A stretch of DNA of 64,000 nt, taken from NCBI GenBank assembly GCA_015178975.1, contig WHVD01000039.1, positions 496,001 to 560,000 on the forward strand, read 5' to 3'. This document shows, piece by piece, positions 43,150-53,770 of this stretch (positions within the stretch are counted from its first letter, which is position 1; each line of letters begins with the position of its first letter). A program made the position numbers and the translations under genes. Below the pieces are notes generated by a model. That model saw only the letters and a list, made by a program, of their open reading frames with translations, was not told the DNA's origin and did not search any database. Origin of the DNA: Hysterangium stoloniferum (lineage: Eukaryota > Basidiomycota > Agaricomycetes > Hysterangiales > Hysterangiaceae).

Positions 43150-45210
43150 CCGGATGGTAATGCGCCAACCTAAATTTAAAATGGCAGTAAGTTGAGCAGG
43201 AAAACGTTTGATCGATTTGGCGTCTTTGGCCTCGTGTCATCGGCCAGGTTTCAATTGATTATCATGAGGCAACCTTAGGTGTCCTATTGTTTCTTGAGTG
43301 CCATGAAAGATTTCGCTGGCGTTTTACGGTTAACTTGTAACGGCCTCCGAATCTTTCTATTCCGGACACCACTGTCAAGTTGCTTTCATCATCCTGTGAC
43401 GTTTACGGCATCAATTTTGGGAAGAAGAATACATAAAGCAGATAATGCAAATGAATCGGTCGAGGGAGACTGATTATAAATCTGTAATAATTGAACTGAC
43501 CAGCAAAGTCGAAGAGGAGGTATGTACGGTCCTGGAGCTTCTATATCGCTCAGACCTCGCGTACTTTAGGTCCGGTTTGAGAGGGTACCAGACGTGGTCC
43601 AGATATTGCTTTCAGTGTATGGACATGTGCTCTATGCATTGCCACCAGTCGAGTCGTCTGCACGGTTCAAATTAATTATCAAGTTTATCCATTTTTAGTA
43701 ATAAATCGATCACTTGAATATTTTTAATAATTGATATATTTTTATCAAAAGGAAGATTACTTATAACTAACTAGCAGTACAAATGCTGATCCAAATTAGA
43801 TCTAAAGTGGGAATGATATGAAGAAAAGAGAAAACGAAAGAACTTGAAGTCACGGTCCATAAAAAAAGTAACTCAAAGAGGGGAACTTCTAAAAAACAAG
43901 CGACTCAAAGGGGCACGGGAGATAGGGGAAGGGACTTGAATGGTTGAGACATAAATCTTGAAATTATATTCAGGGCATGCAGGTCCACTGGTGGGTGTTG
44001 ATACACAGGTGAAATGAGAGTGAGAGATGAGGGGCTCTGGTAGACCCCAGAGAGTAGATGGTGTGCAACTTTACTAATAGTACTTCTTTGTTGGCTGATT
44101 CAAATAATGCAGACAATAGGAATATTGAAAATAGTATTAGTTGACATATTGTAAATGCACAATCTACGAGGGTTTTATAAACTTGTAATAGAAGTACTTG
44201 TGTGCCAATCAATGTGTCAGTTAGTGAGTCACCTTCTGACATGATAGGTTTGGTGATAGTTTAGGTGTACATGGGTAAGATCATGCATTAGCCTCACAAA
44301 ACATGGTCCACAATATGCATTTTCAAGGATAAAGTGGAAGGAGAGGGGTGAACCGCCCCTGGAGAGGTGGGTGTTTCATCACCATATGCGACACGGTGTT
44401 CGCCCATGCAGTTTCTGACTATTCCCCCTTTAAACATGGTCAGTAATTAGCTATGCATTACCACAATAGATATATTATATTTGTACTGTACTGGTATCCA
44501 AGGCCGTCTAACCCGATATTCGTGTACTAGGACTGTCTGTACCGTCTGTACAAGATCTTGTCGGTCTGGATAGCACTGTACATATTAGCGCCCATCGTTT
44601 TCCTGCAGGCAACCTCGAAGTCTTGCCTACCAGCCCTCCAATTAGTCCCCACATACTTCCTTTCTCAAGTTGGTCGTGGTCAATAAATAGAATGGGCGTT
44701 GAACTGTATATCTTCTTTTGTTTCTCTCGCCTTGTGCGTTTTTGGATATTTAAGTTGTCGGCTCATTGAATCTGGCACCAGTATGTTTCCTCGACGCTCA
44801 GCGCGCCAGTCAGTGCCCCCATCTCACCGACTATTATGACCTCAAGTATTATTGGAAATATTAACTCATTTAATGGCAACATCATTGTTACTCCCTACCT
44901 ATACAAGTCACAGACCTGCCTGGCTAAACCACCCACCAAAAGGTTACCAAAACTCTGATATATCTAGACAAGACTTTGTGGGGTTTATAGAACTATGTTA
45001 ACCGGGGTTAGTGTATCCTAATGATGAGTACCAATGTTGACATGCCAAAGGTAAGATACCACCCATCGCCCTCTCCCAGCATGGATGCTTCTGCGTGGGA
45101 AACCCTATACTTATTCTATACCTTGTTGCATCTAGCTTTCACTTCTTCGGCTCTCACTTAGTCCGACTTGACCCCGACACCATTAATACTAGTAGGAACA
45201 AACTGCTAAG
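43150..45210. other. Gene-poor stretch
   Basis: Contains copy 2 of the dispersed repeat (43531-43689) and AT-rich text (43690-43950). No gene recognised. Confidence 0.4.
43531..43689 (+). repeat. Dispersed repeat, copy 2
   Basis: Pairs with 14731-14869 in the same orientation. It has about 20 extra bases (around 43570-43590) relative to copy 1. Origin unknown. Confidence 0.7.
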
Positions 45211-46156
45211 ATGGAAACCGCCTTGAAGATTGGTAAGTGCTGCTAGCAAGGCAATGATCTCATTTTTCTTACCCGGATTTCATTAACCTTCAGTTGACAT
45301 CCTGATTCCTATCATTCCTTTAAACGCAGCTCTGTGCACCTTTCGGTTGGTTCTTGCATCCCAACTTCGAACACTAGAAGAAGACGTTATTTTATTTCGA
45401 GGTCGCTTCCAGCACGTTGGCTCGCTGTCTTCAGTCGTATGTTTTTTTGATTCTCCATCTGCCGAAGTCTAGATCTCACAAGTGCCGCAACAGGCAGCCT
45501 TTCTTGCCGCCGTGAATGCCCAATTCGTTTCATTCACCTTCCAGAAGAGCGACACACCTATACAAAAGGCGGCAAATGCCACCTTTGTGCTGGGAGTCGC
45601 CTTCAATGTCATGGGTGCGGCATCCAGCTTGGGTGCTGCAAGCTCAATGCCAAGCATTTCGTCAATTGACGAAGAATTCAAGGCATATCAGGGAGCCATA
45701 GAGGCACTCGAGCGCATGGTCATTAATGTAGATTCGTCTCAAGACATTGATGTGACGAAGCTCCCATCTGAACAATTGCGGCTTTGGAAAAGGGAGCACT
45801 ATCGCAATGTTAGGTTCATGCGCATCACGAGCAAGCATATTCGACGCTGGAACCGCCAGAGCGCTATCTATACGCTTGTGATGCAACTGGGGATTGCCTG
45901 TTTTTGGCTAGGACTCCTATTTTTTTTAATCGACACTCAAAATATTGAGATATGGCTGACGGTACTGCTAATCGCTGTCGTCGCATACATTCTCATCTTC
46001 GGAGTCGAAGCATTGGGCTCCTGGATTGCACAGCAGCATATCCAACTATACCAGCAAGGTAGTGAGAGGGAAGACGGCGGCGATTTCAAGCACCTTGCTT
46101 GTAGAAAACGTGAGGATTTGCTTCTGGGTGTATATCATAGTATGCACTGTCTATAA
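45211..46156 (+). CDS. Fungal membrane protein, unknown function
   Basis: Three exons: 45211-45232, 45294-45436 and 45473-46156, with introns of 61 and 36 bp (GTAAGT..TTCAG and GTATGT..TCTAG). The lengths add to 849 nt, giving 282 residues. The ATG at 45211 begins METALKIVDILIPIIP. A polar helical part with FRGRFQHVGSLSS and QQAAFLAAVNAQFVSFTFQ is followed by a weakly hydrophobic segment (FVLGVAFNVMGAASSLGAAS). After a charged stretch come two strong membrane segments near the C-terminus (LVMQLGIACFWLGLLFFLI and WLTVLLIAVVAYILIFGV). The layout resembles uncharacterised mushroom membrane proteins. No catalytic motif was seen. Confidence 0.68.
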
Positions 46157-47571
46157 GATAATTGTTAGTGAATGGTGACTCCGATGAGTATAAATCAATA
46201 TCTACCTTAAGGATAATTAACACTTGCAAGCAGTGTAAGAGACTATGAGTCACTACTTCATACCTCTACCATGCCGATATAAGAAAACACTATCCAGCGA
46301 ATAGCCATACATGGGCCGAGCACGATTCTTCTAACGCAGGAACGATGGACGCGGGCTTGACAAAAATATCACGATGGAAGATTCTTCAAAAAAAAAGGTT
46401 TCTTCATCAAATTTGGAGAGCAATTTGCCCTGACGTTAGAGATTTTGGCTTCTAGACCCGTCGGATAGACAACCAAGTGAATTTTTCAATTCAAAGGCAT
46501 GGTAAGTGTTGCCAAAACTCCAGACATAGCCCAGAGGTCTTTGTATCAATAAGAGCCGAAATTTCCTGGTTTTGTTTTTTAAAAGATGTAGAATATAAAA
46601 TGGTAATAATTAACGGCCCAAAGAGGGTGTCGTGTGTGAAGGCATTTTAACATTTCGGAATTCGGGGGGAGGTGGCTTCGTCTGCTGTACCGCGGGGACA
46701 GTAAGTAATGAACACATAATATAGAATCAACATGAGGGCCGAAAGCCATGTGAGCGGTGTGGGGTGAGAGTAGGGAGCCATGATGACAGCAAGTCAAGCG
46801 GCATATAACTAGTATGCCCTGAATCAAACCATTCCGACTTTACAATTGCTTACAAAATTTACTCCCCTTGTAGTCAATCAAGACCCAGAACCTATTGCAC
46901 TTCTCTTTTATTCTCTTCGACCTAAAAACACATCTTTATCCTGTCTGTTACTCACCCAATGAAGGCTGCATTACCAACACCACCAGCCTTTCACTTGCCA
47001 TTTAAAACCTGCGATTTGAATCTTGGATGTTTTTTACCCGATGTTCTCTCTCCTTTTCATAATAGTAAAATATGAATAAAAAGAGTAAATGATTTTTCAA
47101 AGAAAAATATGCTTTTGTGTGAAGACGACATCATACAGGACTCATCACGATCTATTACGATGCACTCGATTGCCTGACGAAACCGTGATGAAGGAGGCAT
47201 TATATGACGCGTGTAGTGGGATATAGATCTTAATTGTCGTCATTACGTGTTTGACCCACCATCTAAGTCCACATTCCTTGATACATACCGACAGTGTCGG
47301 TGTCCACAGACCCATGCTTGGACGACGCCTGACTATGAGTTGAGACACACCACAAGGGACGACGCTATGCACAATCTAGTTATGCACCCAGGATATCCTT
47401 CCCCCCCCTAAAGATACCCACCGTCTGCCTTGACGTCATAGATTCAGTCTATAATTAATCCCCCTTCAAAAGAACAAGGGGTCGCTGTAGCTAGGGAATT
47501 AATCACACTAGGCAACCCGAAAACAACAACAAAACCATACATTACAGCTACGCTACTTTTTTATCCAACAG
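46157..47571. other. Intergenic stretch, nothing recognised
   Basis: AT-rich region between the membrane-protein gene and the 3' end of the kinase gene. Only motif-free open stretches were seen. It probably includes the kinase 3' UTR next to 47571. Confidence 0.4.
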
Positions 47572-50529
47572 TCATACAGATCCAGCCTGGTCCTCCTCAC
47601 CAGCCGCAACATCCTTCTCCTCTCCTTCCTTATCCTCCTCAATAATATTAGGCGCCGCATCCGATAATACAACACTGTCCAAAAGCCCCCCCAGCCCATT
47701 CTCCACAACGGCCAACCAGCGCGACAGCTCATCCACGGTGCGTGCAAGCTCCGCATGCGTCTCTGCTGCAGATGACACGAACGCCATGAAATCGAGCGGG
47801 CGGATATCTGGCAGCGTCAGTGCTGCGAGCGGTTCGGGCGACAGTTCGCTCGACGGCGACGACGTGTGTTCTGGGGAACTAGAGATGATGTTGCTCAGAT
47901 GCAGTCGCTGGTGGCCGAAAGTCCGGTTTGAAGGCGGGGAGTGTACCGAGGGCGACGGTGGCAGGAGATCAGCAGCGCCGCCTGTTAAATCCATCGGCAG
48001 TGGGCTCAGCTGTGCACACAAAAAACACGGTCGGTCACGAATGCAGCACAACGGAGAACACAACATCAGCGTACCTTCAGAACATCCTTCAGCGCCACAG
48101 GCGGAAGTCTCAGCCCGACCATTTCCCCGTCGCTCTTATATCCAGCGGTGCTGGCGCTCCCACTCCTGTCCCTCGTCCGTGACGGCAATCTCAACGGTCC
48201 AGTCGGCGAAGGGACCGTCTCCATTACAGCGACCGAGCCTTTTCTGTTCAGAGATGGCCGCCGCGAGAGCGGCACGGCAGGAGTGACAGTCGGAACCGAG
48301 CGCGTCCCAGCAGGTGTGGCACTCTGTGCTCGCGAGAACAGCGGCATAGGGGGAGGCAATCCAGCAAGCGGCATCCCCCGCCGAATACTAGACACGTCCA
48401 ATGAATGTGTCGTTTGGTGGGATGGCGAAGAGGTCTGCGAAGTAGGGACATGCTGATTATCGTTGGTGGGCGAAGAGGAGACTTGCGGCGAGGGTACTGG
48501 GGCAGGTGCAGGCACGGGCACGGGCACGGGCGTCTGATTTTTTGGGGGAGAGTTGACTTGAGGCTGGGATCCACCTCGTGGACGGGTCGTAGGAGGGAAC
48601 TGGAAATTAACCGGAGAGGCTACGGCTACTCTGCGCACGCGGCGGATCGTGGATGTCGATGATCCCGAAGCGACAGAGTCACTTCGTACGGCTGGAACGG
48701 TGGGGAAGGGCGGCATAGAACCAGGGGATGAGGACACAGGGGGAGATGTGTCGGAACTCCGATGGTGGCGGTGTGTGGTCGGGTTTGAAGGTATGGAGAT
48801 ATCTGGCAGTCTACGATTATTGCGGACTTCACGATATGTTGGTGTCCGTGCTGAGCGGGGTTGACTGTCTGCCGAATCGTCATCAGATGATGATATCTGA
48901 GAGCCAGCTTTTTCCTTGGATACGGAACGCGATGTGGGTGCTGAAATAGGAGGAAGTGGCGGGAAGGCGAATGTAGCCTGCCGCGCTGTCGCAGGGTCTG
49001 GGATGCGAGAAGACGGGGATGGAGAGTGTGATTGTGGGGTAGAGAGTGGTGTGGGCGGAGAAAATGCGGGGTCTGTTGAAGCTAACGATGGTAAAGGCGT
49101 TGGGGTCGAAGGTACTGGTAGTTGCTTTAAAGTCTTGTCAATATCCCGGGATCGCTCGACTGGCGATTGACGACTAGGAACGGGCGGAGCAGATGCGGTA
49201 ATACGCGACTGAGGCTGTATTCGAAAGGCTTCCATCCCCATGTTAGGATTCTCGGCATCTTCGAAAAGCATACGTAGTGACCGTGGTGGCATGCGCGGAG
49301 GAGACATCTCATCACGGGGAGCTGTATCTGCTGCAAATTGAGAGGGATCGATTAAAGATGATCCAGCGCGCACAGTGTCGAACTCCCATGTGCTTTCACG
49401 GTTACCGGGACGAAGGCTTTGCTGGAACGTAAGTCCAATCAAGGTAAGGCGTCTCGCGAATCGCTTACCTGTCATCGTCGCCATCGTTATTATCATCCAC
49501 CAGACTATTACGAACGCCGCCTGCGCGGCTCCAAGACTCGTACTGGTTGACAAGTTCTTTGAGAATAGAAACTGGTGTTTTTGCAGCACCTTTGATCCAT
49601 TTTGCCTTGGTTAGTTCCTCAGCAGTTGTTCGCTAAATAAAGGTGTCAGACAGAGACTTAGTTATCAGCCAAATGCGACGTACCTCCCCAGGAACCTCTT
49701 TCAAGCAAAGCGCGATGAAGTCTCGCATGTCCTTACTGCCCTGGTGTTCGGCCAGCCTGGGAGGCTTCGTGCTTGGAATAAGGGCAAGGACACGCATCTC
49801 GACTTGATTTGAATGTGGTGGAAGTCCGGTCACCATTTCGTACAATGTGATTCCCAGACTCCACACATCAGCTTTCGCATCGTACATTGACCCAGATGTT
49901 ATGACTTCGGGTGCCATCCAATACGGTGTCCCGACAAAAGTTGTTCGCTTTGATTGAGTAGTTGCCAATAACGCCGAAACACCAAAGTCGCAGAGCAGAA
50001 CACGGCCTTGGTCTGTCACTAGAACATTGGCTGCTTTGATATCACGATGGATGACGCCGGACTTGTGAAGATACACTAGAGCCACGAGAAGCTCTCTAAT
50101 AATTACAACAGAGTGGCGCTCTTCGATAACATTTCCCTTCGTCGCCTTCATGAGGGTTCTTACGCTACCTCCACTGGCAAAATCCATGACAATCCAGACG
50201 CGTGGACCATCAAGGTAACACCCGTAATATTTTGTGATATTATTAGTTCCTGGGCCTCTTAGCTGACTGAGAAGCGCAACTTCTCGTTGTATGTCGGCAA
50301 CGTCGTCGTCTGCAGTGTCGAGATTGATGATCTTGAGGGCGACAACATCGCCAGTAGGTATGTGAATACCACGGTGTACGGATCCGTATGCACCTTTGCC
50401 AACTACCTCGAGCTTCCTGTATAGCTGTGAAGGAAAAGGCTTTAATTCGAGTACATGATGAGCTCAAGAGGACCAAACCTGAGTCACTGGTAGCTGGTTT
50501 TGGACGGGAATCGACCTAGCAGAGGACAT
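47572..50529 (-). CDS. Ste20-like protein kinase of the germinal-centre-kinase type
   Basis: Serine/threonine kinase. Five exons: 50529-50479, 50424-49684, 49632-49469, 49416-48075 and 48009-47572, 911 residues. The exon 4 start uses the AG just before CCTTCG (49416), because the nearer AG would break the frame. Kinase domain about residues 18-290: glycine loop GKGAYG (26-31), lysine 48, VIHRDIKAAN (Asp145), DFG (Asp163), TTFVGTPYWMAPEV and DVWSLGITLYEM. The TPYWMAPEV signature marks the Ste20/GCK group. The closest role I would suggest is that of Kic1 (budding yeast) and Nak1 (fission yeast), which act in the RAM/MOR polarity pathway. The C-terminal 550 residues are Ser/Pro/Thr-rich and disordered, with a PV/PA run near 48500, and the end is acidic. 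It shares a 440-bp divergent upstream region with pdxT. Confidence 0.9.
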
Positions 50530-50969
50530 TCAGACCGGCATCGGATAATTTGCTTCCGCGAGTATCGATCAAATAAATGAAGCCAACCTTATAATTACTA
50601 GTACACCCTCGGAAATATTTTGAGACATTATTTTCAATTATTTGCATGTCTAAATACTTGAAATATCTTCTTTTCTTTTATTATTATTTCAAGTTAGTAA
50701 AGGTTCCTGGAAGTTGGCATCTTTCCAAACTTTCAAAAAAAGCTCCACACCTTAGATCGTTGATAATTGGAGGAGAATATTTTAATAAAATTGGCAAACA
50801 TCCTGGTAGCTTGTGTAGATGCAGTTACAAGTCTCGGACGACTTGAAACAATATTTCTCGTCGGATCCCGCTTACTCATAGTTCGGATGATCTAAGCTGC
50901 ATTTATCACGTGACCTACCACCATAGCTTTCCACATTTGTCAAAATTTTGGCGGAGGCGACAAGGATTC
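50530..50969. promoter_or_regulatory. Divergent upstream region of the kinase and pdxT genes
   Basis: 440 bp between two ATGs pointing away from each other, so it must hold both promoters. No clear TATA box was picked out for either gene. It includes a TATTATTATTT-like AT tract at 50660-50700 and a CACGTGAC sequence near 50910. Confidence 0.5.
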
Positions 50970-51888
50970 ATGGGGCGTCCAGGATTAACTATCGGTGTTC
51001 TAGGTACCCCGCCTTTTTTGGAAAATACTCATGTTCAATACTTGATTCTGTGTTTTCCAGCTCTCCAAGGCGCCTTTGCTGAACACCACACAATCCTATC
51101 ACGACTCAAAATCTCCCACACAACGATTAATCCATGCCTGGTCAAGACACCTGAGGATCTCCGACAATGCGATGCCCTCATTATCCCGGGCGGTGAATCA
51201 ACGACGATTGCGCTTCTTGCGAGGCTAGCGGGCCTCCTGGATCCCTTGAAGATCTTTGTCCAGCAGAAGCCCGTTTGGGGCACTTGCGCTGGTGCCATTC
51301 TCCTCTCAGAGAGCGTTCAAAACGCCAAGAAGGGCGGTCAGGAGCTCCTCGGGGGGATAAGCGTGACCATTGAGAGGAATGGGTGGGGATCTCAGGTTAT
51401 CTATCATCTCCGCGCACTCCTGGGCGAGGCGTTACGATAATATGCTGACTATTCCGCCTTGTGCGTGTGCTTGCCTCTTTTAGGTCGAGTCATTTGAAGC
51501 TGCCATTGAAGTTGAGGCGTTGAGAGAGCCAGAGATACCCTTCACGGGGGTGTTTATCCGTGCACCGGTGGGTTTTTAACCAATGGCCTGTAGTACTTAT
51601 ACGAGAAGCTACTCACACTACCTCCTTTTTCCGATGAAAAAGGTCGTCCTTGATTTCATCGAGAACGATGCTCGCCCACCCATTCAAGTATTAGCACGCC
51701 TGCCCGAGTCTTTATTACCCCGCCCAGAAGATGGTTCTACCGATGATCCCGCATACCTTGGCCAACGCAGAGTAGTCGCACTGCGACAGGGTCGCCATTT
51801 GCTCACCACGTTTCATCCAGAACTCACACGTGACGACCGCTTCCACGATTACTTCGTTCGTAGCTGCGTCTGCCCTCCCCAACATTAG
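50970..51888 (+). CDS. pdxT: Pyridoxal 5'-phosphate synthase, glutaminase subunit (PdxT/SNO type)
   Basis: It hydrolyses glutamine and passes ammonia to the PdxS/SNZ synthase, which builds vitamin B6 (pyridoxal 5'-phosphate) from a pentose phosphate and glyceraldehyde 3-phosphate. Four exons: 50970-51003, 51061-51395, 51484-51567 and 51643-51888; introns of 57, 88 and 75 bp; 232 residues. The start at 50970 gives [20 protein letters not shown], the normal N-terminus; an ATG 60 bp upstream would add a foreign-looking extension. Motifs: IIPGGESTT (54-60), catalytic Cys87 in [25 protein letters not shown] and the His209/Glu211 pair in FHPELT. All triad parts are present, so it should be active. 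The gene is convergent with the alkyltransferase gene, with 121 bp between the stops. Confidence 0.95.
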
Positions 51889-52009
51889 AGATTTACAGGA
51901 CACCGGCTCTTCTCCCACATCGTAGATGGATTTGGTTAAATATAGACAGGATATTATAATGTTATACTCTTACACTGGGTGGGACCGTCATTGTACATGG
52001 TTAATATGC

Positions 52010-52776
52010 TTATCCTCTCCATAACATTTTATCTCCCCCCATAAGGTATCCGTTTTCAGTGAATCCCACACCTTCTTGAGCAAGCATGTTAAGTTTATCG
52101 TGAAACTTCTCTCCGGTCTTGCTATTTTGGCCCCATTCGCCATAGAAACCTCCTATAAAATGGTTGGAAGCAATGATGCGATGGCAGGGAATGAAAGGCG
52201 CAAAAGGATTATTTCGTAGTGCACTGCCGACTATATGTTATCAGACGAGGGATGTTATTCATGATAATTAAAGTAGTTTCGTTACCAGATCGAGGTGAGC
52301 CTTCACCTAACGCTAGACACACGTCCTATAATAAATGAAGCACTACATCAATTGGGTTCATAGACACAACTCCATCTTGAAAACTCACTTTATACGTCGT
52401 AACTTTCCCAACAGGTATTTGACGAACATGATCATAAACAGCCCATTGATGCGGGGTTATTTTCTATGAGGTAGCGCTGGAAGCTTCATCATAATCTACC
52501 ATCAATGACTACCCACCTTTCCCTGAGTGGTAAGAAAATCGCGTCTCTTCTCCTCGTCTACAGGATAGACAACATCGCCTGGACGATAAATCAGAATAAA
52601 ATCCTGGAATACCTCGAAAGACACTCATCACATTTAGCAAGGTCCACCGCCTCGTCTGTCGAGGCAACTACTACTGGTGGTCGCGAAGGCTGCGGAATTG
52701 TGTTTGTACGCGAAGTGGCCTTCCCCACAGGCGAGTACTGATACTGGCGTATTTGAAGACCCCGAACTGCAGGCAT
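52010..52776 (-). CDS. O6-alkylguanine-DNA alkyltransferase (methylated-DNA-cysteine methyltransferase)
   Basis: It repairs O6-alkylguanine by moving the alkyl group to its own cysteine. Exons on the minus strand: 52776-52517, 52463-52389, 52325-52286 and 52230-52010. The conserved reading ITPHQWAVYDHVRQIPVGKV, TTYKDVCLALG, GSPRSVGSALRNNPFAPFI, IPCHRIIASNHFIGGFYGEW contains the acceptor cysteine in PCHR. The first exon reads in two frames. AKCDECLSRYSRILF runs into a stop near 52590, while YRPGDVVYPVDEEKRRDFLT in a neighbouring frame joins the conserved part. Either a small intron, a sequence error or a one-base change lies near 52585. The catalytic half is intact, so family confidence is high but gene integrity is uncertain. 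Confidence 0.82.
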
Positions 52777-52977
52777 AGTCGAAGCTCAATGTGAGACGTG
52801 ACTAAGCCCCCTCATCACCGACTGAAACCGCCACTCTGCTGGCTCTGTGTGCGGATCCAAGGATTTTGCACGGCAAATCAATACAGACCCGAGACGATTT
52901 TTATCAGATATTTTCATTATCTTCCTAGGGTGAAGAAATGACAATATTTTTCCACACAGATTCCATCTTGGTTCTGG

Positions 52978-53160
52978 TCAAGGCGCCGCCCGACCCATGA
53001 AATACTGCATGATCTGGAACGTAAATTAGTAATAAGTATGTATATAATTACCCATCTCCCTCGCAGCTCGCGTCTCCACGTACCGCATTCTTGATGTGTC
53101 CGAAAGCCCCCACGCCGTCGACTACGCTGTTATCTTCGATGACGTCACCACAATGTATTC
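52978..53160 (-). pseudogene. S10 carboxypeptidase relic, C-terminal part
   Basis: On the minus strand EDNSVVDGVGAFGHI (53150-53100) matches KDSFLVDGIGALGNM of the neighbouring S10 gene, and FQIMQYFMGRAAP with a stop (53018-52978) matches its last exon AFQIMQYLMGFRENP. An intron-like gap separates the two, but the exon carrying the catalytic histidine was not found between them. It faces away from S10 copy 2 on the opposite strand. Confidence 0.65.
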
Positions 53161-53770
53161 GGTGGACTTGATACATTTACGGCCGTTCTTGTCATCCAGC
53201 GTGTAGTTGTGTTGCTTATATAATGTAAGCAGCAACCCTAGGGGACTCTAGTGGAGGTGACTTGACATTTAGAAATTCACGGAATATTGCAGATATCGTG
53301 CCGCCTTACTGATCATGTGCTCAATATTCCAAAGGATGATCCAAGGCCTTGATTCCGGCGGTGCTGGACCGCATTAGAAATTTATGGAACGTCAGAGCTG
53401 AGGTGCACTATCCGTCCCACTACCGCATATACTCAGCCTACACGGACTGTATTCTACCTTGTTATTCGGGTACTGGAATCATGGTCTCCACTGGATGTAG
53501 TACTGCGGTGGTGAGGTTACATTTTCCGCATGACCGCCACAAACGTGATTTCGTTCCCGAACGAGCCCTTAGTTCCGGCCCTGCGGCTGGCTTGGCTACC
53601 GATCTAACTGGTGGTTGCAATGATGATTTCGGCAAACGCGTTGATTTTTAATGATGTTACCTAGCACTCATTGCTAGGCGGAGGTTTTTTTTTTTTAACC
53701 TAACTGAATATTTATATCGAGGACGAGTCAAGTCGGAAGTGGGTACACATTGCACAGACCACAGTCCAGC

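Noticed and set aside
42341-43240. Finger protein 2 starting at 43240
   Set aside because: The extra 52 residues would begin upstream of a TATA box. The start at 43084 fits the promoter and the length of the paired protein.
47738-48286. Plus-strand open reading opposite the kinase gene
   Set aside because: Shadow of the G/C-biased, Ser/Pro-rich kinase C-terminus on the other strand. The minus strand has consistent splice sites and motifs.
50910-50969. Upstream ATG for PdxT
   Set aside because: It would add 20 residues (MTYHHSFPHLSKFWRRRQGF) not expected before the conserved N-terminus. Kept only as a possible uORF-like extension.
53349-53651. Open reading of 100 codons upstream of S10 copy 2
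   Set aside because: No motif, atypical composition and no promoter or splice support.
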